Positions 8,808 to 18,393 of a stretch of 64,000 bases of DNA are shown piece after piece. The notes under the pieces were generated by a model. It was given only the letters and a program-made list of their open reading frames with translations. It made no database searches and had not been told where the DNA came from. Numbering within the stretch: the stretch's first letter is position 1; each line of letters starts with the position of its first letter. Source of the stretch: Clostridiales bacterium (GTDB lineage Bacteria; Bacillota; Clostridia; Christensenellales; Borkfalkiaceae); assembly GCA_022508245.1 (NCBI GenBank), contig JAFLVO010000003.1, positions 62,001 through 126,000 on the forward strand, given 5' to 3'. The position numbers and the translations under genes were made by a program.

Positions 8808-9368
8808 ATGCAGTTTATTTTGGCAAGCGCTTCGCCGCGCAGAAAAGAATTACTTTCATATATACTTACAAGCTTTGACGTCGTACCGTCGCAAGCCGAG
8901 GAAGAGGTCAATATTTCGCTCTTTCCCGAGCAGATGGCATGCTCTCTTGCCGAGCGTAAGTGCGACGCGGTTTTTAAAGAAAACAGGCAGAAAACCGTCA
9001 TCGGGTGCGACACCATAGTGGTCTATAACGGCGAAATTTTAGGTAAGCCCAAAAATAGAGATGACGCCGTCCAAACCCTGAAAAAGCTTTCGGGTAAAAC
9101 GCACCTTGTAATGACGGGTGTATGCGTACAGAACAAATTTAAAAAGCTTGTAAACTATGAAGTGACTGAGGTTAAATTCAATATTTTAACCGACGAATTT
9201 ATTGAAAGGTACGTAAACGGCGGCTCGCCTATGGATAAGGCCGGCAGCTACGGCATACAGGACGAAGGGGTCGTAAAGGAGTATTTCGGCAGTTTTACAA
9301 ACGTGGTGGGACTGCCCGTTACGCTGACGAAGAAAATGATTGAAGAGGTACTGAACAGCGATGAATAA
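8808..9368 (+). CDS. maf: Maf-like nucleoside triphosphate pyrophosphatase
   Basis: 'FILASASPRRKELLSYI', 'VIGCDTIVVYNGEILGKP', 'DKAGSYGIQ'. ATG at 8808 preferred over the track's GTG at 8784. Confidence 0.9.
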   Translation: MQFILASASPRRKELLSYILTSFDVVPSQAEEEVNISLFPEQMACSLAERKCDAVFKENRQKTVIGCDTIVVYNGEILGKPKNRDDAVQTLKKLSGKTHLVMTGVCVQNKFKKLVNYEVTEVKFNILTDEFIERYVNGGSPMDKAGSYGIQDEGVVKEYFGSFTNVVGLPVTLTKKMIEEVLNSDE

Positions 9369-10380
9369 AATTGCCGTCGACATGGGTTCGGGGTTAACCA
9401 AAATATACATGCCCGGCTGCGGCGTGGTGCTTGTGGAAGCTACCTGCATAGCCGTTGAAGAATATAAAGAGGGCGGTGAGAAGAAGATTGCCGTCAAAGC
9501 CTATGGGGATAAGGCGCGCGCGCTTTCCGGCAGAGCAGCGCTGAACACCCGCATAGTCAATCCCGTGTGCGAGGGGGATATCGTCAGTGAAGAGCTTGCG
9601 GTATGGCTCTTTGAATATTTTTTGGAAAAGATAGAGATAAATCACAAAAAGGCAAAGCGCACGGAAGTTGTGTTCATTTTGCCTTGCGGCGTAAAGAGCG
9701 ATGTCAGGCTCAAATATTTGAGATTGGCGCAAAGCTGCGGAATACCCACCGTCTACTTTACACTTACACCCTTTGCCGCCGTGCTCGGCCACAATCTTGC
9801 AATCAGCGAAAGCATGCCTATGTTCTCGCTCGATATAGGTCATTCTATGGCAAATATCGCGGCGTTTTCGCAGGACGGAATAATTTACGGCTTGAGCGTA
9901 AGCGTCGGAGGCGGGCATATCGATACCGCCATAATCGACGAGGTTGCCGACAGGTTTAATTTGAGAATAGGAACGCTGACTTCCGAGCGTATAAAAAATT
10001 CGGTGGGAAGTCTGCTTCCCGACGACAACAAGATGACCATTGCGGACGGAAGGGATTTAGACACGGGCGTGCCCACGTCGGTTGCAGTTTACAGTGGCGA
10101 AATTTACGACGTAATTACGTCGTATATAGATAAGATTTTGGAATATGTAGCGATAGTTTTGTCCAAGCTCCCCGCAGAGGTCGCCTCGTCAGTTATGCGC
10201 GGCGGTATTTACGTTTCGGGCGGACTTTTCAAAATGGACGGACTTATCGAGTACGTTGAAGAAAAGCTGGGTATTCCCGTCAATGTGCCGGAGGAGGTTC
10301 AGCTTGCTCAGGTCATCGGAGGCGGCACTATTCTTGCAAGCGATATACTGCTGGAAAAATTCTCCACCGAAGAGGAATAA
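9361..10380 (+). CDS. mreB: MreB/Mbl-family actin-like protein
   Basis: 'IAVDMGSGLTKIYMPG', 'VFILPCGVKSDVR', 'SLDIGHSMANIAAF', 'GGIYVSGGLFKMDGL'; follows maf as is common for mreB. Confidence 0.75.
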   Translation: MNKIAVDMGSGLTKIYMPGCGVVLVEATCIAVEEYKEGGEKKIAVKAYGDKARALSGRAALNTRIVNPVCEGDIVSEELAVWLFEYFLEKIEINHKKAKRTEVVFILPCGVKSDVRLKYLRLAQSCGIPTVYFTLTPFAAVLGHNLAISESMPMFSLDIGHSMANIAAFSQDGIIYGLSVSVGGGHIDTAIIDEVADRFNLRIGTLTSERIKNSVGSLLPDDNKMTIADGRDLDTGVPTSVAVYSGEIYDVITSYIDKILEYVAIVLSKLPAEVASSVMRGGIYVSGGLFKMDGLIEYVEEKLGIPVNVPEEVQLAQVIGGGTILASDILLEKFSTEEE

Positions 10381-10401
10381 AAAGTTAAATACATATGTAA
10401 A

Positions 10402-10428
10402 AAAGAAGTTGTTAAAACTTCTTTTTTT
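10402..10428 (+). terminator. Rho-independent terminator after mreB
   Basis: aaagaagtt-gttaa-aacttctttt hairpin followed by a T-run. Confidence 0.75.
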
Positions 10429-10499
10429 AAGGAATCTGGAGCGTAAAAATCAATTACCCCCCTGATATGCTTTAATTAAGCCCATTTACGAGAAAAATT

Positions 10500-12305
10500 A
10501 TGAGCAAAAAAAATATTCGCAACTTTTGTATAATAGCACACATCGACCACGGCAAGAGCACGCTTGCCGACAGGCTTATGGAACGCACGGGGCAGGTATC
10601 CGAGCGGGATATGGAGGCGCAGCTTCTCGACTCGATGGACATTGAGAGGGAGCGCGGCATAACCATAAAGCTCACACCTGTAAGGATGTTCTATAAGGCC
10701 AAGGACGGTGTGGAGTACGAGTTTAATTTAATCGACACTCCGGGGCACGTGGACTTTACCTATGAAGTTTCCCGTTCTCTTGCGGCGTGCGAGGGGGCAA
10801 TTTTAATTGTTGACGCAACGCAGGGCGTGGAGGCGCAGACCCTTGCAAACGTATATCTTGCGCTTGAAAATAACCTTGAAATCCTGCCTGTAATAAATAA
10901 AATAGATTTAGCTTCCGCCCGTCCCGACGAGGCGAAAAACGAGGTGGAGGAGGTCATAGGGCTTGACGCAAGCTACGCTCCGCTTATTTCGGCAAAAGAG
11001 GGAACGAACATTGACGAGGTGCTTGAAGATATTGTCAAGTACTTCCCCGCACCCGAAGGCGATGAGAACGCACCATTGAAAGCGCTCATTTTCGACAGCT
11101 ACTACGACAACTACAAGGGCGTAATTTTATTCGTCCGCATAAAAGACGGCGCCGTAAAGGCGGGGGACAAGATTAAGACCTTCCGCTCTGACAAGGTGTA
11201 CGAGGTGGTTGAAACGGGCGTGTTCAGCCCCACGCTTTCGCCCAAGCCTGTTCTTTCGGCGGGTGAGGTCGGATATATTGCAGCGTCCATTAAGTCAATT
11301 CAGGATGTGGCAGTGGGCGACACTGTACTCCGTGCCGACGACCCCAATCCTCAACCCCTGCCCGGATACAAAAAGGTACAAAGTGTTGTATTCTGTGGAA
11401 TTTACCCGCTTGACGGCAGCAAATTTAACGATTTAAAGGACGCAATTTTAAAACTGCAGTTGAACGACGCGTCACTTTTATTCGAACCCGACAGCTCTAT
11501 TGCACTCGGCTTCGGCTTCAGATGCGGCTTTTTGGGGCTTCTGCATATGGAAATTATTCAGGAGCGCATAGAGCGCGAGTTCGGGCTGGATATTATAACG
11601 ACCGCGCCCTCCGTAAGCTACAAGGTGGTTAAAACCAACGGAGAGGAAATTTTCGTGGACAACCCCTCGCACCTTCCTCCAGTTTCGGAAATAGAGCACA
11701 TGGAGGAGCCCATAGTAAAGGCGGATATCTACTCCCCGCCCGACTATCTCGGGCAGATTATGGATTTGTGCAGGGAGAAGAGGGGAACATTTCTTCAAAT
11801 GACCTATATGGACAAGAGCCGTGTGCGCCTTGAATACAGGCTCCCCCTAAACGAAATAATTTTCGACTTCTTCGACGCGGTAAAATCGCGTACCCGCGGC
11901 TACGCAAGCTTTGACTACGAGCTTGTCGGCTACGAGCGCAGTAAGCTTGTAAAGCTCGATATTTTATTGAACGGCGAAGTTTGCGACGCACTCTCAATGA
12001 TAGTGCACGAGGATTCGGCGTACACCCGCGGCAGAACGCTGTGTGAAAACCTTAAAGACGCTATTCCCCGTCAGCTATTCGAAGTGCCCGTGCAGGCGGC
12101 AATAGGCGGAAAGATTATTGCAAGGGAAACGGTTAAAGCTGTCAGAAAGGACGTGCTTGCAAAGTGCTACGGCGGCGATATTACAAGAAAGAAAAAGCTT
12201 TTGGAAAAGCAGAAAGAGGGCAAAAAGCGTATGCGGCAGATAGGCAACGTCGAAGTGCCCAGCGAGGTCTTTATGCAGATTTTAAAGACCAACAAAGACA
12301 AGTAA
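10500..12305 (+). CDS. lepA: Elongation factor 4 (LepA)
   Basis: '[24 protein letters not shown]', '[24 protein letters not shown]' and a LepA-type C-terminus '[29 protein letters not shown]'. Confidence 0.97.
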   Translation: MSKKNIRNFCIIAHIDHGKSTLADRLMERTGQVSERDMEAQLLDSMDIERERGITIKLTPVRMFYKAKDGVEYEFNLIDTPGHVDFTYEVSRSLAACEGAILIVDATQGVEAQTLANVYLALENNLEILPVINKIDLASARPDEAKNEVEEVIGLDASYAPLISAKEGTNIDEVLEDIVKYFPAPEGDENAPLKALIFDSYYDNYKGVILFVRIKDGAVKAGDKIKTFRSDKVYEVVETGVFSPTLSPKPVLSAGEVGYIAASIKSIQDVAVGDTVLRADDPNPQPLPGYKKVQSVVFCGIYPLDGSKFNDLKDAILKLQLNDASLLFEPDSSIALGFGFRCGFLGLLHMEIIQERIEREFGLDIITTAPSVSYKVVKTNGEEIFVDNPSHLPPVSEIEHMEEPIVKADIYSPPDYLGQIMDLCREKRGTFLQMTYMDKSRVRLEYRLPLNEIIFDFFDAVKSRTRGYASFDYELVGYERSKLVKLDILLNGEVCDALSMIVHEDSAYTRGRTLCENLKDAIPRQLFEVPVQAAIGGKIIARETVKAVRKDVLAKCYGGDITRKKKLLEKQKEGKKRMRQIGNVEVPSEVFMQILKTNKDK

Positions 12306-12333
12306 TTAAGGCATATATCGGGGTTAATTCAAT

Positions 12334-12645
12334 TTGGTAGGGTTTTTTGAACGGGTTTACGAGGAAGTTAAAAAGATACCCCGCGGCAAAGTTGCAACCT
12401 ATGGAGATATAGCAAGAGCTGTAGGCGCGCCGAGGTGTGCCCGTCAGGTGGGCTGGGCGCTCCACTGCAATCCGTATTTCGGAATAGTGCCCTGTCACAG
12501 AGTGGTTTTTGCCGACGGCTCGCTCACTCCCGGCTTTGGTTTCGGCGGCATAGATATTCAGAAGGATATGCTTGTATCCGAGGGTGTAGAGGTTTCGCCC
12601 GATTATAAAATTAATTTGAAAAAGTACCGTAACGGAGGCATATAG
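12334..12645 (+). CDS. Short MGMT-type alkyltransferase domain protein (Ogt/ATL family)
   Basis: 'VKKIPRGKVATYGDIARAVG', 'IVPCHRVV'. Start codon uncertain (TTG, no clear RBS). Confidence 0.85.
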   Translation: MVGFFERVYEEVKKIPRGKVATYGDIARAVGAPRCARQVGWALHCNPYFGIVPCHRVVFADGSLTPGFGFGGIDIQKDMLVSEGVEVSPDYKINLKKYRNGGI

Positions 12646-13766
12646 TGGGGGGAATTTACGTTCACATACCATTTTGCAAGAGCAAATGCACCTACTGCGA
12701 CTTCACGTCCTTCCCCGACAAGCTGTGCTTTGCCGAGGGCTATATGGCGTGCGTTTACCGCGAAATGGCTATGCGCAAGGATGAGCTTAAAAATCATACC
12801 TTCGAAAGCCTGTACATTGGCGGCGGCACCCCTTCGGTCATAGACGAAAAGTATATTGCAATGCTTGTTGCGGCAGCAAGGAAAAATTTTAATCTCACTC
12901 CCGATGCGGAAATTACTATTGAGATGAACCCCGGCACCGTAAGCGCGGGTAAGATAGACACGTACCTTCGTTGCGGAATAAACAGGTTTTCGGTGGGGCT
13001 ACAGACGGCGGTGGATAGTCAGTTGCGCGATTTGGGAAGAATACACACCCTTAAAGATTTCTTGGCGTGCGCAAAGCTGTTAAAAGGACACAATTTCAGC
13101 GCCGACGTAATGATTGGCTTGAAGGATCAGACGGTTTCCGATATAGAAAAGACCATAGAGATTGCCGCGGAGGCAGGTGCAAGCCATATTTCAATGTACG
13201 CGCTTACTCCCGAGGACGGAACGCCAATCTACACGCAGTATTTAAACGGCGAACTGCCCGACAGCGACGAGGTTGCGGAAATGTATGCGTCGGGCGTCAA
13301 AAAGCTTAAAAGCTTGGGTTTTGAAAGATACGAGGTCTCCAATTTCTGCAAAAACGGCAGGTACAGCCGCCACAACCTCAACTATTGGCGTAGGGGCGAC
13401 TATATTGGCTTTGGTGTAGCGGCATCCTCTTGTATAGACAACGTGCGCCTCACGAACACCTTCGATCTGGACGAATATTTTAAGTGTATTTTATCCTCGC
13501 ATTTTGCGGTTGTCGACAGACAGGAGATTGATAAGGCGGACAGAGAAGAGGAATTTATCATGCTTGCACTCCGAACGGAAGCAGGCCTGAATTTAAAGAA
13601 TTTTGAAAGTCAATTTTGCTATAATTTTTTGAAAAAATATTCAAAGGCAATTGAAAAGACCCGCGAATATATTGAAGTTAACGATAATTTTATAAAAATT
13701 AAGGCACAGTATTTATTTGTACAGAACGGCATAATCGTAGAGTTTTTAAGGATAACCGAGGAGTAA
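12645..13766 (+). CDS. hemW: Radical SAM protein HemW (coproporphyrinogen III oxidase-like)
   Basis: 'GIYVHIPFCKSKCTYCDF', 'SLYIGGGTPSVI', 'RFSVGLQT'. GTG start overlaps the preceding TAG. Confidence 0.92.
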   Translation: MGGIYVHIPFCKSKCTYCDFTSFPDKLCFAEGYMACVYREMAMRKDELKNHTFESLYIGGGTPSVIDEKYIAMLVAAARKNFNLTPDAEITIEMNPGTVSAGKIDTYLRCGINRFSVGLQTAVDSQLRDLGRIHTLKDFLACAKLLKGHNFSADVMIGLKDQTVSDIEKTIEIAAEAGASHISMYALTPEDGTPIYTQYLNGELPDSDEVAEMYASGVKKLKSLGFERYEVSNFCKNGRYSRHNLNYWRRGDYIGFGVAASSCIDNVRLTNTFDLDEYFKCILSSHFAVVDRQEIDKADREEEFIMLALRTEAGLNLKNFESQFCYNFLKKYSKAIEKTREYIEVNDNFIKIKAQYLFVQNGIIVEFLRITEE

Positions 13767-13773
13767 CCGAGGG

Positions 13774-14295
13774 TTGAATTTTAATATGGATTTTTCATAC
13801 AGAAAAGCTACAATAGAGGAATTTAAGGAAATTTCCCAAATTTATGCAGCAGCGCAGGCCTATATGGCGGCGCAGGGAAACCCGCAGTGGGCGAAGGGCT
13901 TTCCCGACGAAAACGATATTCGCGGCGGCATATATGGGGGGATATTGTATTGTGTGATTACAAATAGCGAAATTGCGGCAGTGTTTGCGGCAGTAAATCA
14001 CGACGGCAACTACGAAGAAATTGAAGGTGGCTGGTTGACCGAAGGAAATTACCTCGCAGTGCACCGCGTTGCCGTCAGCGAGAAATACCGCGGATCGGGG
14101 GCGGCTAAATTCATACTGAATTACGCTGCGGAGGAGCTTGCGCACACCCGTGGCAGGACGAGTATTCGAATAGATACTCATGAAATGAACAAGCCCATGC
14201 GAACCCTGCTGCTTTCACAGGGGTTCACCGAGTGCGGCAACGTGTATATCTCGCGCGATTACTCAAAGCGCATCGCATACGAAAAAATATTATAA
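13774..14295 (+). CDS. GNAT family N-acetyltransferase
   Basis: 'YLAVHRVAVSEKYRGSGAAKFILNYAAEEL' acetyl-CoA binding motif. Start may be the ATG at 13786. Confidence 0.85.
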   Translation: MNFNMDFSYRKATIEEFKEISQIYAAAQAYMAAQGNPQWAKGFPDENDIRGGIYGGILYCVITNSEIAAVFAAVNHDGNYEEIEGGWLTEGNYLAVHRVAVSEKYRGSGAAKFILNYAAEELAHTRGRTSIRIDTHEMNKPMRTLLLSQGFTECGNVYISRDYSKRIAYEKIL

Positions 14296-14317
14296 ATTGA
14301 TTTATCGTATAAGAATA

Positions 14318-14352
14318 TAGCCCGCCGCGCTTTTGAAAAGCGCGGCGGGCTA
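14318..14352. terminator. Strong bidirectional-type terminator
   Basis: tagcccgccgcgctttt-g-aaaagcgcggcgggcta, 17-bp perfect stem between convergent genes. Confidence 0.75.
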
Positions 14353-14386
14353 TTTGTGTAAATAAAATGCCCGAGAAATGTAAATT

Positions 14387-15037
14387 TTACAAGCGGATTT
14401 TTTTGGAGGTTATTATTTTGCCGCGTTCGCCGTCTACAAGATAGGCATTTATATTTTTATCTCTGTCGCACACTCCCACATAGTAGTAGCAGCCGTTGTC
14501 GTATAAGAGGCGCACGTAAATTTCGCCCTCAAACAGATTGCCGTCTGTTAAAGAGGTAAACAGGCTTTTATCGTGGTCAATAACGCAATTTAAAGCCTGC
14601 TCGCAAGTGATAAGTGCGCCCGACTTTACGCTCTGGACAGTGTATTCCGAAGTTTTACCGTCGCAGTCAAGCTTAACTGCTACACTTTCGGTTTTAAAGG
14701 GCTGTGCGGTAAAACTCAAATAAAAGTCGTTCTCAACCGCACGATAGTTCATTTCTCCGCCAAGCCCCTCGGCATCTACTTCAAGCGTTTCGGGGTTTTT
14801 GGGAAGGGACACGAAAATTTCTATGAAATCGGACATATCTCCCTTAATTCCGTCTGCCGCATAGGGCTGTTCCCGCAGCGAGCAGTAAATTTTAATCTGA
14901 GTATCGTCCCCCGCATAAAGGTAGATATCCGTTCTTTTTTCTGAAATGTAGTCGGAATACTTAATACTTTTTGAACAACCCGAAAGGGCAAAAGCGGCGA
15001 TAAGCAGCCCCGCAGTGAACAATAATATTTTTTTCAT
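14387..15037 (-). CDS. Predicted lipoprotein
   Basis: Start revised to 15037: MKKILLFTAGLLIAAFALSGCSKS, with lipobox LSGC. Confidence 0.75.
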   Translation of the reverse strand: MKKILLFTAGLLIAAFALSGCSKSIKYSDYISEKRTDIYLYAGDDTQIKIYCSLREQPYAADGIKGDMSDFIEIFVSLPKNPETLEVDAEGLGGEMNYRAVENDFYLSFTAQPFKTESVAVKLDCDGKTSEYTVQSVKSGALITCEQALNCVIDHDKSLFTSLTDGNLFEGEIYVRLLYDNGCYYYVGVCDRDKNINAYLVDGERGKIITSKKIRL

Positions 15038-15204
15038 ATTTAAAATATATGAGTCGCCCGCCCCGCAAATGCCTTTTGGAGCGCAATTTTTGCAAAACAA
15101 ACAGTTGCGTTTTTTGCGCTCGTGTGATACAATAAGTTCACAAAACTTACTTGCTATTCTGCGTTTTTAAATATACGCGCGAATTTTACTTTTAAGAGGA
15201 AGCT

Positions 15205-15777
15205 TTGAAAAAGATTATAATAAAAACTGCAATTATAACTTTTGCATCCGTCATAGCTGCGCTTGCTCTTGCGTTCGGGATTGCAAGCCTTGCATTCCCC
15301 CAAGGCATGTCTAAAATCTGCGAGAATATGGGCAACTACAAGCTTGCGGCAAGCTACGCCGAGCGGCAGTACGAGTATTCGGGAGATACCGACGACTTGT
15401 ACCGCTGCGCACGCCTTTATATCCGAGTAGACGACAGGGATAAAATAATCAAATACTGCGGACAGCTCGTCGAAAAGCAGGATTTTGAAGAATGCTGCGG
15501 TGACAACGTTCAGTACGTCTACGGAAATTATGCAACTGCGCTGTATCTTTCGGGGAAGTGTGACGAGGCGATAGAGATAGCCGAAAGGTCTGCAGGTAAG
15601 GATTTTTACATCCCCAATGCATATGCAGATTTAACGGTAAAAGCTGTGGAAAGAAATGATAAAGACTTCGGAAGAAAGTTGCTTGACTCGTTTTCCAAAA
15701 TCGAAGAACCTCAAAGCGGTGAGAAGCTCAGATTTTACAACCAAGTAAAGACAAATCTTGAAAAGTTAATCGGTTAG
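15205..15777 (+). CDS. Membrane-anchored protein with TPR-like helical content
   Basis: N-terminal TM (IIIKTAIITFASVIAALALAFGIASL) then 'YKLAASYAERQYEYSGDTDDLYRCARLYIRVDD'. Confidence 0.5.
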   Translation: MKKIIIKTAIITFASVIAALALAFGIASLAFPQGMSKICENMGNYKLAASYAERQYEYSGDTDDLYRCARLYIRVDDRDKIIKYCGQLVEKQDFEECCGDNVQYVYGNYATALYLSGKCDEAIEIAERSAGKDFYIPNAYADLTVKAVERNDKDFGRKLLDSFSKIEEPQSGEKLRFYNQVKTNLEKLIG

Positions 15778-15845
15778 TCAAGTCGGATATTTGTAGGGAC
15801 AATTTTATAAAAAATCAAATAATAATTTCAATATTCATTTGCCTG

Positions 15846-15874
15846 TTGCTATTTTGTAAAGTGTATGCTATACT
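15846..15874 (+). promoter_or_regulatory. Promoter TTGCTA-17-TATACT for the HelD-like gene
   Basis: TTGCTA 15846-15851 and TATACT 15869-15874. The track's start at 15865 lies inside this promoter. Confidence 0.5.
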
Positions 15875-15894
15875 TAATGGTAACAGGTTTTTTT

Positions 15895-18267
15895 ATGTTG
15901 GATTTCAAGTCTGTAAAAAATTTAATCGAACCGCATAAGCAGCCGGACAAGAATTTTTTCCTTGACCTTTTAGACAGCGACAAACAGACGGAGTACGAGC
16001 ACATGCACATCTCCGCCCTTATGTTAATGCTGAAATTTTTATATATCAGAAGAGTTCAACTAAAGATAAATTCACTCAAAAAGCAGAGGGAGGATCTGAA
16101 AACGGGTGAGGACAGCTCTGCCGAAAAGTATAAAAAAACGCTTGAAATGAATGCGGAGATTGCCCGCCTCAAAAGCCGGATAGAGGGCTTCAAGCCCTTC
16201 TTTGACGAGCCCTACTTCGCGCGGATGGACGTCACGGACGACAAGGAAGGCTACAACAGCTACTATATCGGCAAGCGCGGCGACGAGGGACTTGAAATAG
16301 TCGATTGGCGCGCGCCGCTCGCGAGAAAGTACTACCAAAAGAGCCGCACGTCCTTTTCGATAAACGAATATAACTATAAGCTCATTCTGCGCCGCGCTTT
16401 GAGAACGAAGAGCGGCAAGGTTCTGGATATAAAAAACGAGTATCTTTCCCTTTCGGACTATTTGACCAAAGAGGAGATAGGGGGGAGGGACGAGGAGCTC
16501 ATTTTTGACCCGTTTTTAAAGGAAATTCTCCAAAGCCGCAAGGAAAAGAGCGAAGTTTTAGACATCATAGAGACCATACAGGAACAGCAGTTTGAAATTA
16601 TCACGCTGCCCGAGCGCGACGAGTTTGTTTTGCAAGGCGTTGCGGGCAGCGGCAAGACAATGATACTTTTGCATCGTCTGTCCTATATAATGTACAACAA
16701 CGAGAGCATAAAACCCTCGGACGTGCTTGTTATAACCCCGTCCGATTCCTTCAACGCGTTCATTGACGAGCTTTCGGCAGTTTTAGAGCTTGAGCGGGTA
16801 AAGACGAGCACGATAGACAGATATTTTATTAAAATGCTTAAAAGCGTAGGGGTGGACGTTGAGGGGAAGATTGACCTTGATTTGCAATTGCCTCCCGAAT
16901 ATGCCTCGTTTATCTACTCGCCGGCGTTTGTTGACGAGGTCGAAAGAAAGCTTTTAAAGATATATGATTCGGTGTTCGGGCTGTTCGCTTCAAGCGAGTG
17001 TGCTGAATTTGCCAATGCAGTGAACGAGGCCGCAGGGGCGCAGATAGACAACTACGAGTGGCTGAAAAACACCTCGCTGCGCGTCAGAAGGTGCGTCCTT
17101 GGAGAAATAAAGGAAAAGCCGAGCGGCGGACTGTATTATACCAAGCAGTTCAGATATCTTTTTAACTGCGTTTTAGACGTGCGCGAATTTTTGGCACTTG
17201 TAGAAAAGGACGCCCGGATGAAGGATTATGCGTTTTTCTACAATCGGCTGCTCGTCTTTTATAAATCGCTGCGCTATATCAGACGCAACGCATATAAGAT
17301 TTGCAGTGGCGGGATACGCGATTTAACCGCACTTAAAACCACCGTGGAAAAAGAGATAGGCGATTTGGGACGCTATAAAATCAAGACGGGGGAGCGGGAA
17401 ACATTAACTTACGGTGCTCAAATTGAAAAACGCGAACAGCTTAAAAACGAAATTGACGCCGCAATATGCCGAGTAGAAGCCATTTCGAACAATTTTGCCT
17501 CTACATGCGATTTTGCCGACGTGCTACAGGGAGAGGTAAATTTAAGCAAAATAGGCAAGTGCGAAAACACTCTTGAAATTGCGCGGTTTTTCAATAAGGA
17601 AATTCTTCGCAAGATAAAGCGCAGGCTTGGCGTGCAGACCACATCCCTTTTAAAGTGCGACGCATTTGCGCTTTGCCAGATATTGGTAACTTTGGGCTAC
17701 AACCTCTCGCCCAAACATGCCTTTGTATTTATAGATGAGGCGCAGGACATCTCGCCCGCAGAATACGCCGTTTTAAAGAAAGTGAATGACAGGGCGGTTT
17801 TCAATATCTTCGGCGACTTAAAGCAGAATATAACCTCATACAGAGGGGTAAAAGATTGGGGCAATTTGGGCTATAAAGTTTATACCCTAGGGCTCAATTA
17901 CCGAAACACCAACGAGATAGTGGAGTACGTAGCCGAAAAGCTTGGAATAGATATGCGCGCTATTGGCTTGAACGGAGAGAGTGTAGAGAGAATTCAAAAG
18001 CGCTCCATAGCCGGTTGGCTATCGGAGAAAAACGGGCTTAAAGCCATCATATGTGCGCCCCAGTCCTTTGAAGAGTACTGCAAAAAGAGCTACAATATTA
18101 TTGGTCAGACGGGTAAAATTTCCAAGACGAAAATAAATATTATGACGGTGTACGAGAGCAAGGGGCTTGAATTTACCGCCGTTGCCGTAGCGGACAAAGG
18201 AATGTCGGACAATGAGAAATACGTTGCATACACACGAGCTTTGAAACATCTTGCAATAATAGAATAA
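15895..18267 (+). CDS. UvrD/HelD-like SF1 helicase
   Basis: Walker A 'LQGVAGSGKTMILLHRLSYIMYN', 'FVFIDEAQDISPAEYAVLKKV', 'LNYRNTNEIVEYV', C-terminal 'VYESKGLEFTAVAV...YVAYTRALKHLAII'. Confidence 0.85.
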   Translation: MLDFKSVKNLIEPHKQPDKNFFLDLLDSDKQTEYEHMHISALMLMLKFLYIRRVQLKINSLKKQREDLKTGEDSSAEKYKKTLEMNAEIARLKSRIEGFKPFFDEPYFARMDVTDDKEGYNSYYIGKRGDEGLEIVDWRAPLARKYYQKSRTSFSINEYNYKLILRRALRTKSGKVLDIKNEYLSLSDYLTKEEIGGRDEELIFDPFLKEILQSRKEKSEVLDIIETIQEQQFEIITLPERDEFVLQGVAGSGKTMILLHRLSYIMYNNESIKPSDVLVITPSDSFNAFIDELSAVLELERVKTSTIDRYFIKMLKSVGVDVEGKIDLDLQLPPEYASFIYSPAFVDEVERKLLKIYDSVFGLFASSECAEFANAVNEAAGAQIDNYEWLKNTSLRVRRCVLGEIKEKPSGGLYYTKQFRYLFNCVLDVREFLALVEKDARMKDYAFFYNRLLVFYKSLRYIRRNAYKICSGGIRDLTALKTTVEKEIGDLGRYKIKTGERETLTYGAQIEKREQLKNEIDAAICRVEAISNNFASTCDFADVLQGEVNLSKIGKCENTLEIARFFNKEILRKIKRRLGVQTTSLLKCDAFALCQILVTLGYNLSPKHAFVFIDEAQDISPAEYAVLKKVNDRAVFNIFGDLKQNITSYRGVKDWGNLGYKVYTLGLNYRNTNEIVEYVAEKLGIDMRAIGLNGESVERIQKRSIAGWLSEKNGLKAIICAPQSFEEYCKKSYNIIGQTGKISKTKINIMTVYESKGLEFTAVAVADKGMSDNEKYVAYTRALKHLAIIE

Positions 18268-18296
18268 GACGCCTGCTATTACAGAATAAATGCTTT

Positions 18297-18330
18297 AATT
18301 GCCCCATATATACGGGGCAATTTTATTTTT
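18297..18330 (+). terminator. Rho-independent terminator
   Basis: aattgcccc-atatatac-ggggcaatt followed by tta(t)5. Confidence 0.75.
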
Positions 18331-18393
18331 TGAGTTATTTTTATCTAAAAAGGTCAATAATCAACTCTGCGCACAGAGCGCAAGAGGTAAGTT

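Noticed and set aside
13921-13945. GGCATATATGGGGGG in the GNAT gene, resembling the intergenic motif
   Set aside because: It is in coding sequence, encoded by a natural GIYGG stretch and lacking the TAATT half, so not counted with the three intergenic copies. A similar partial match in folP (~5948) was dismissed for the same reason.
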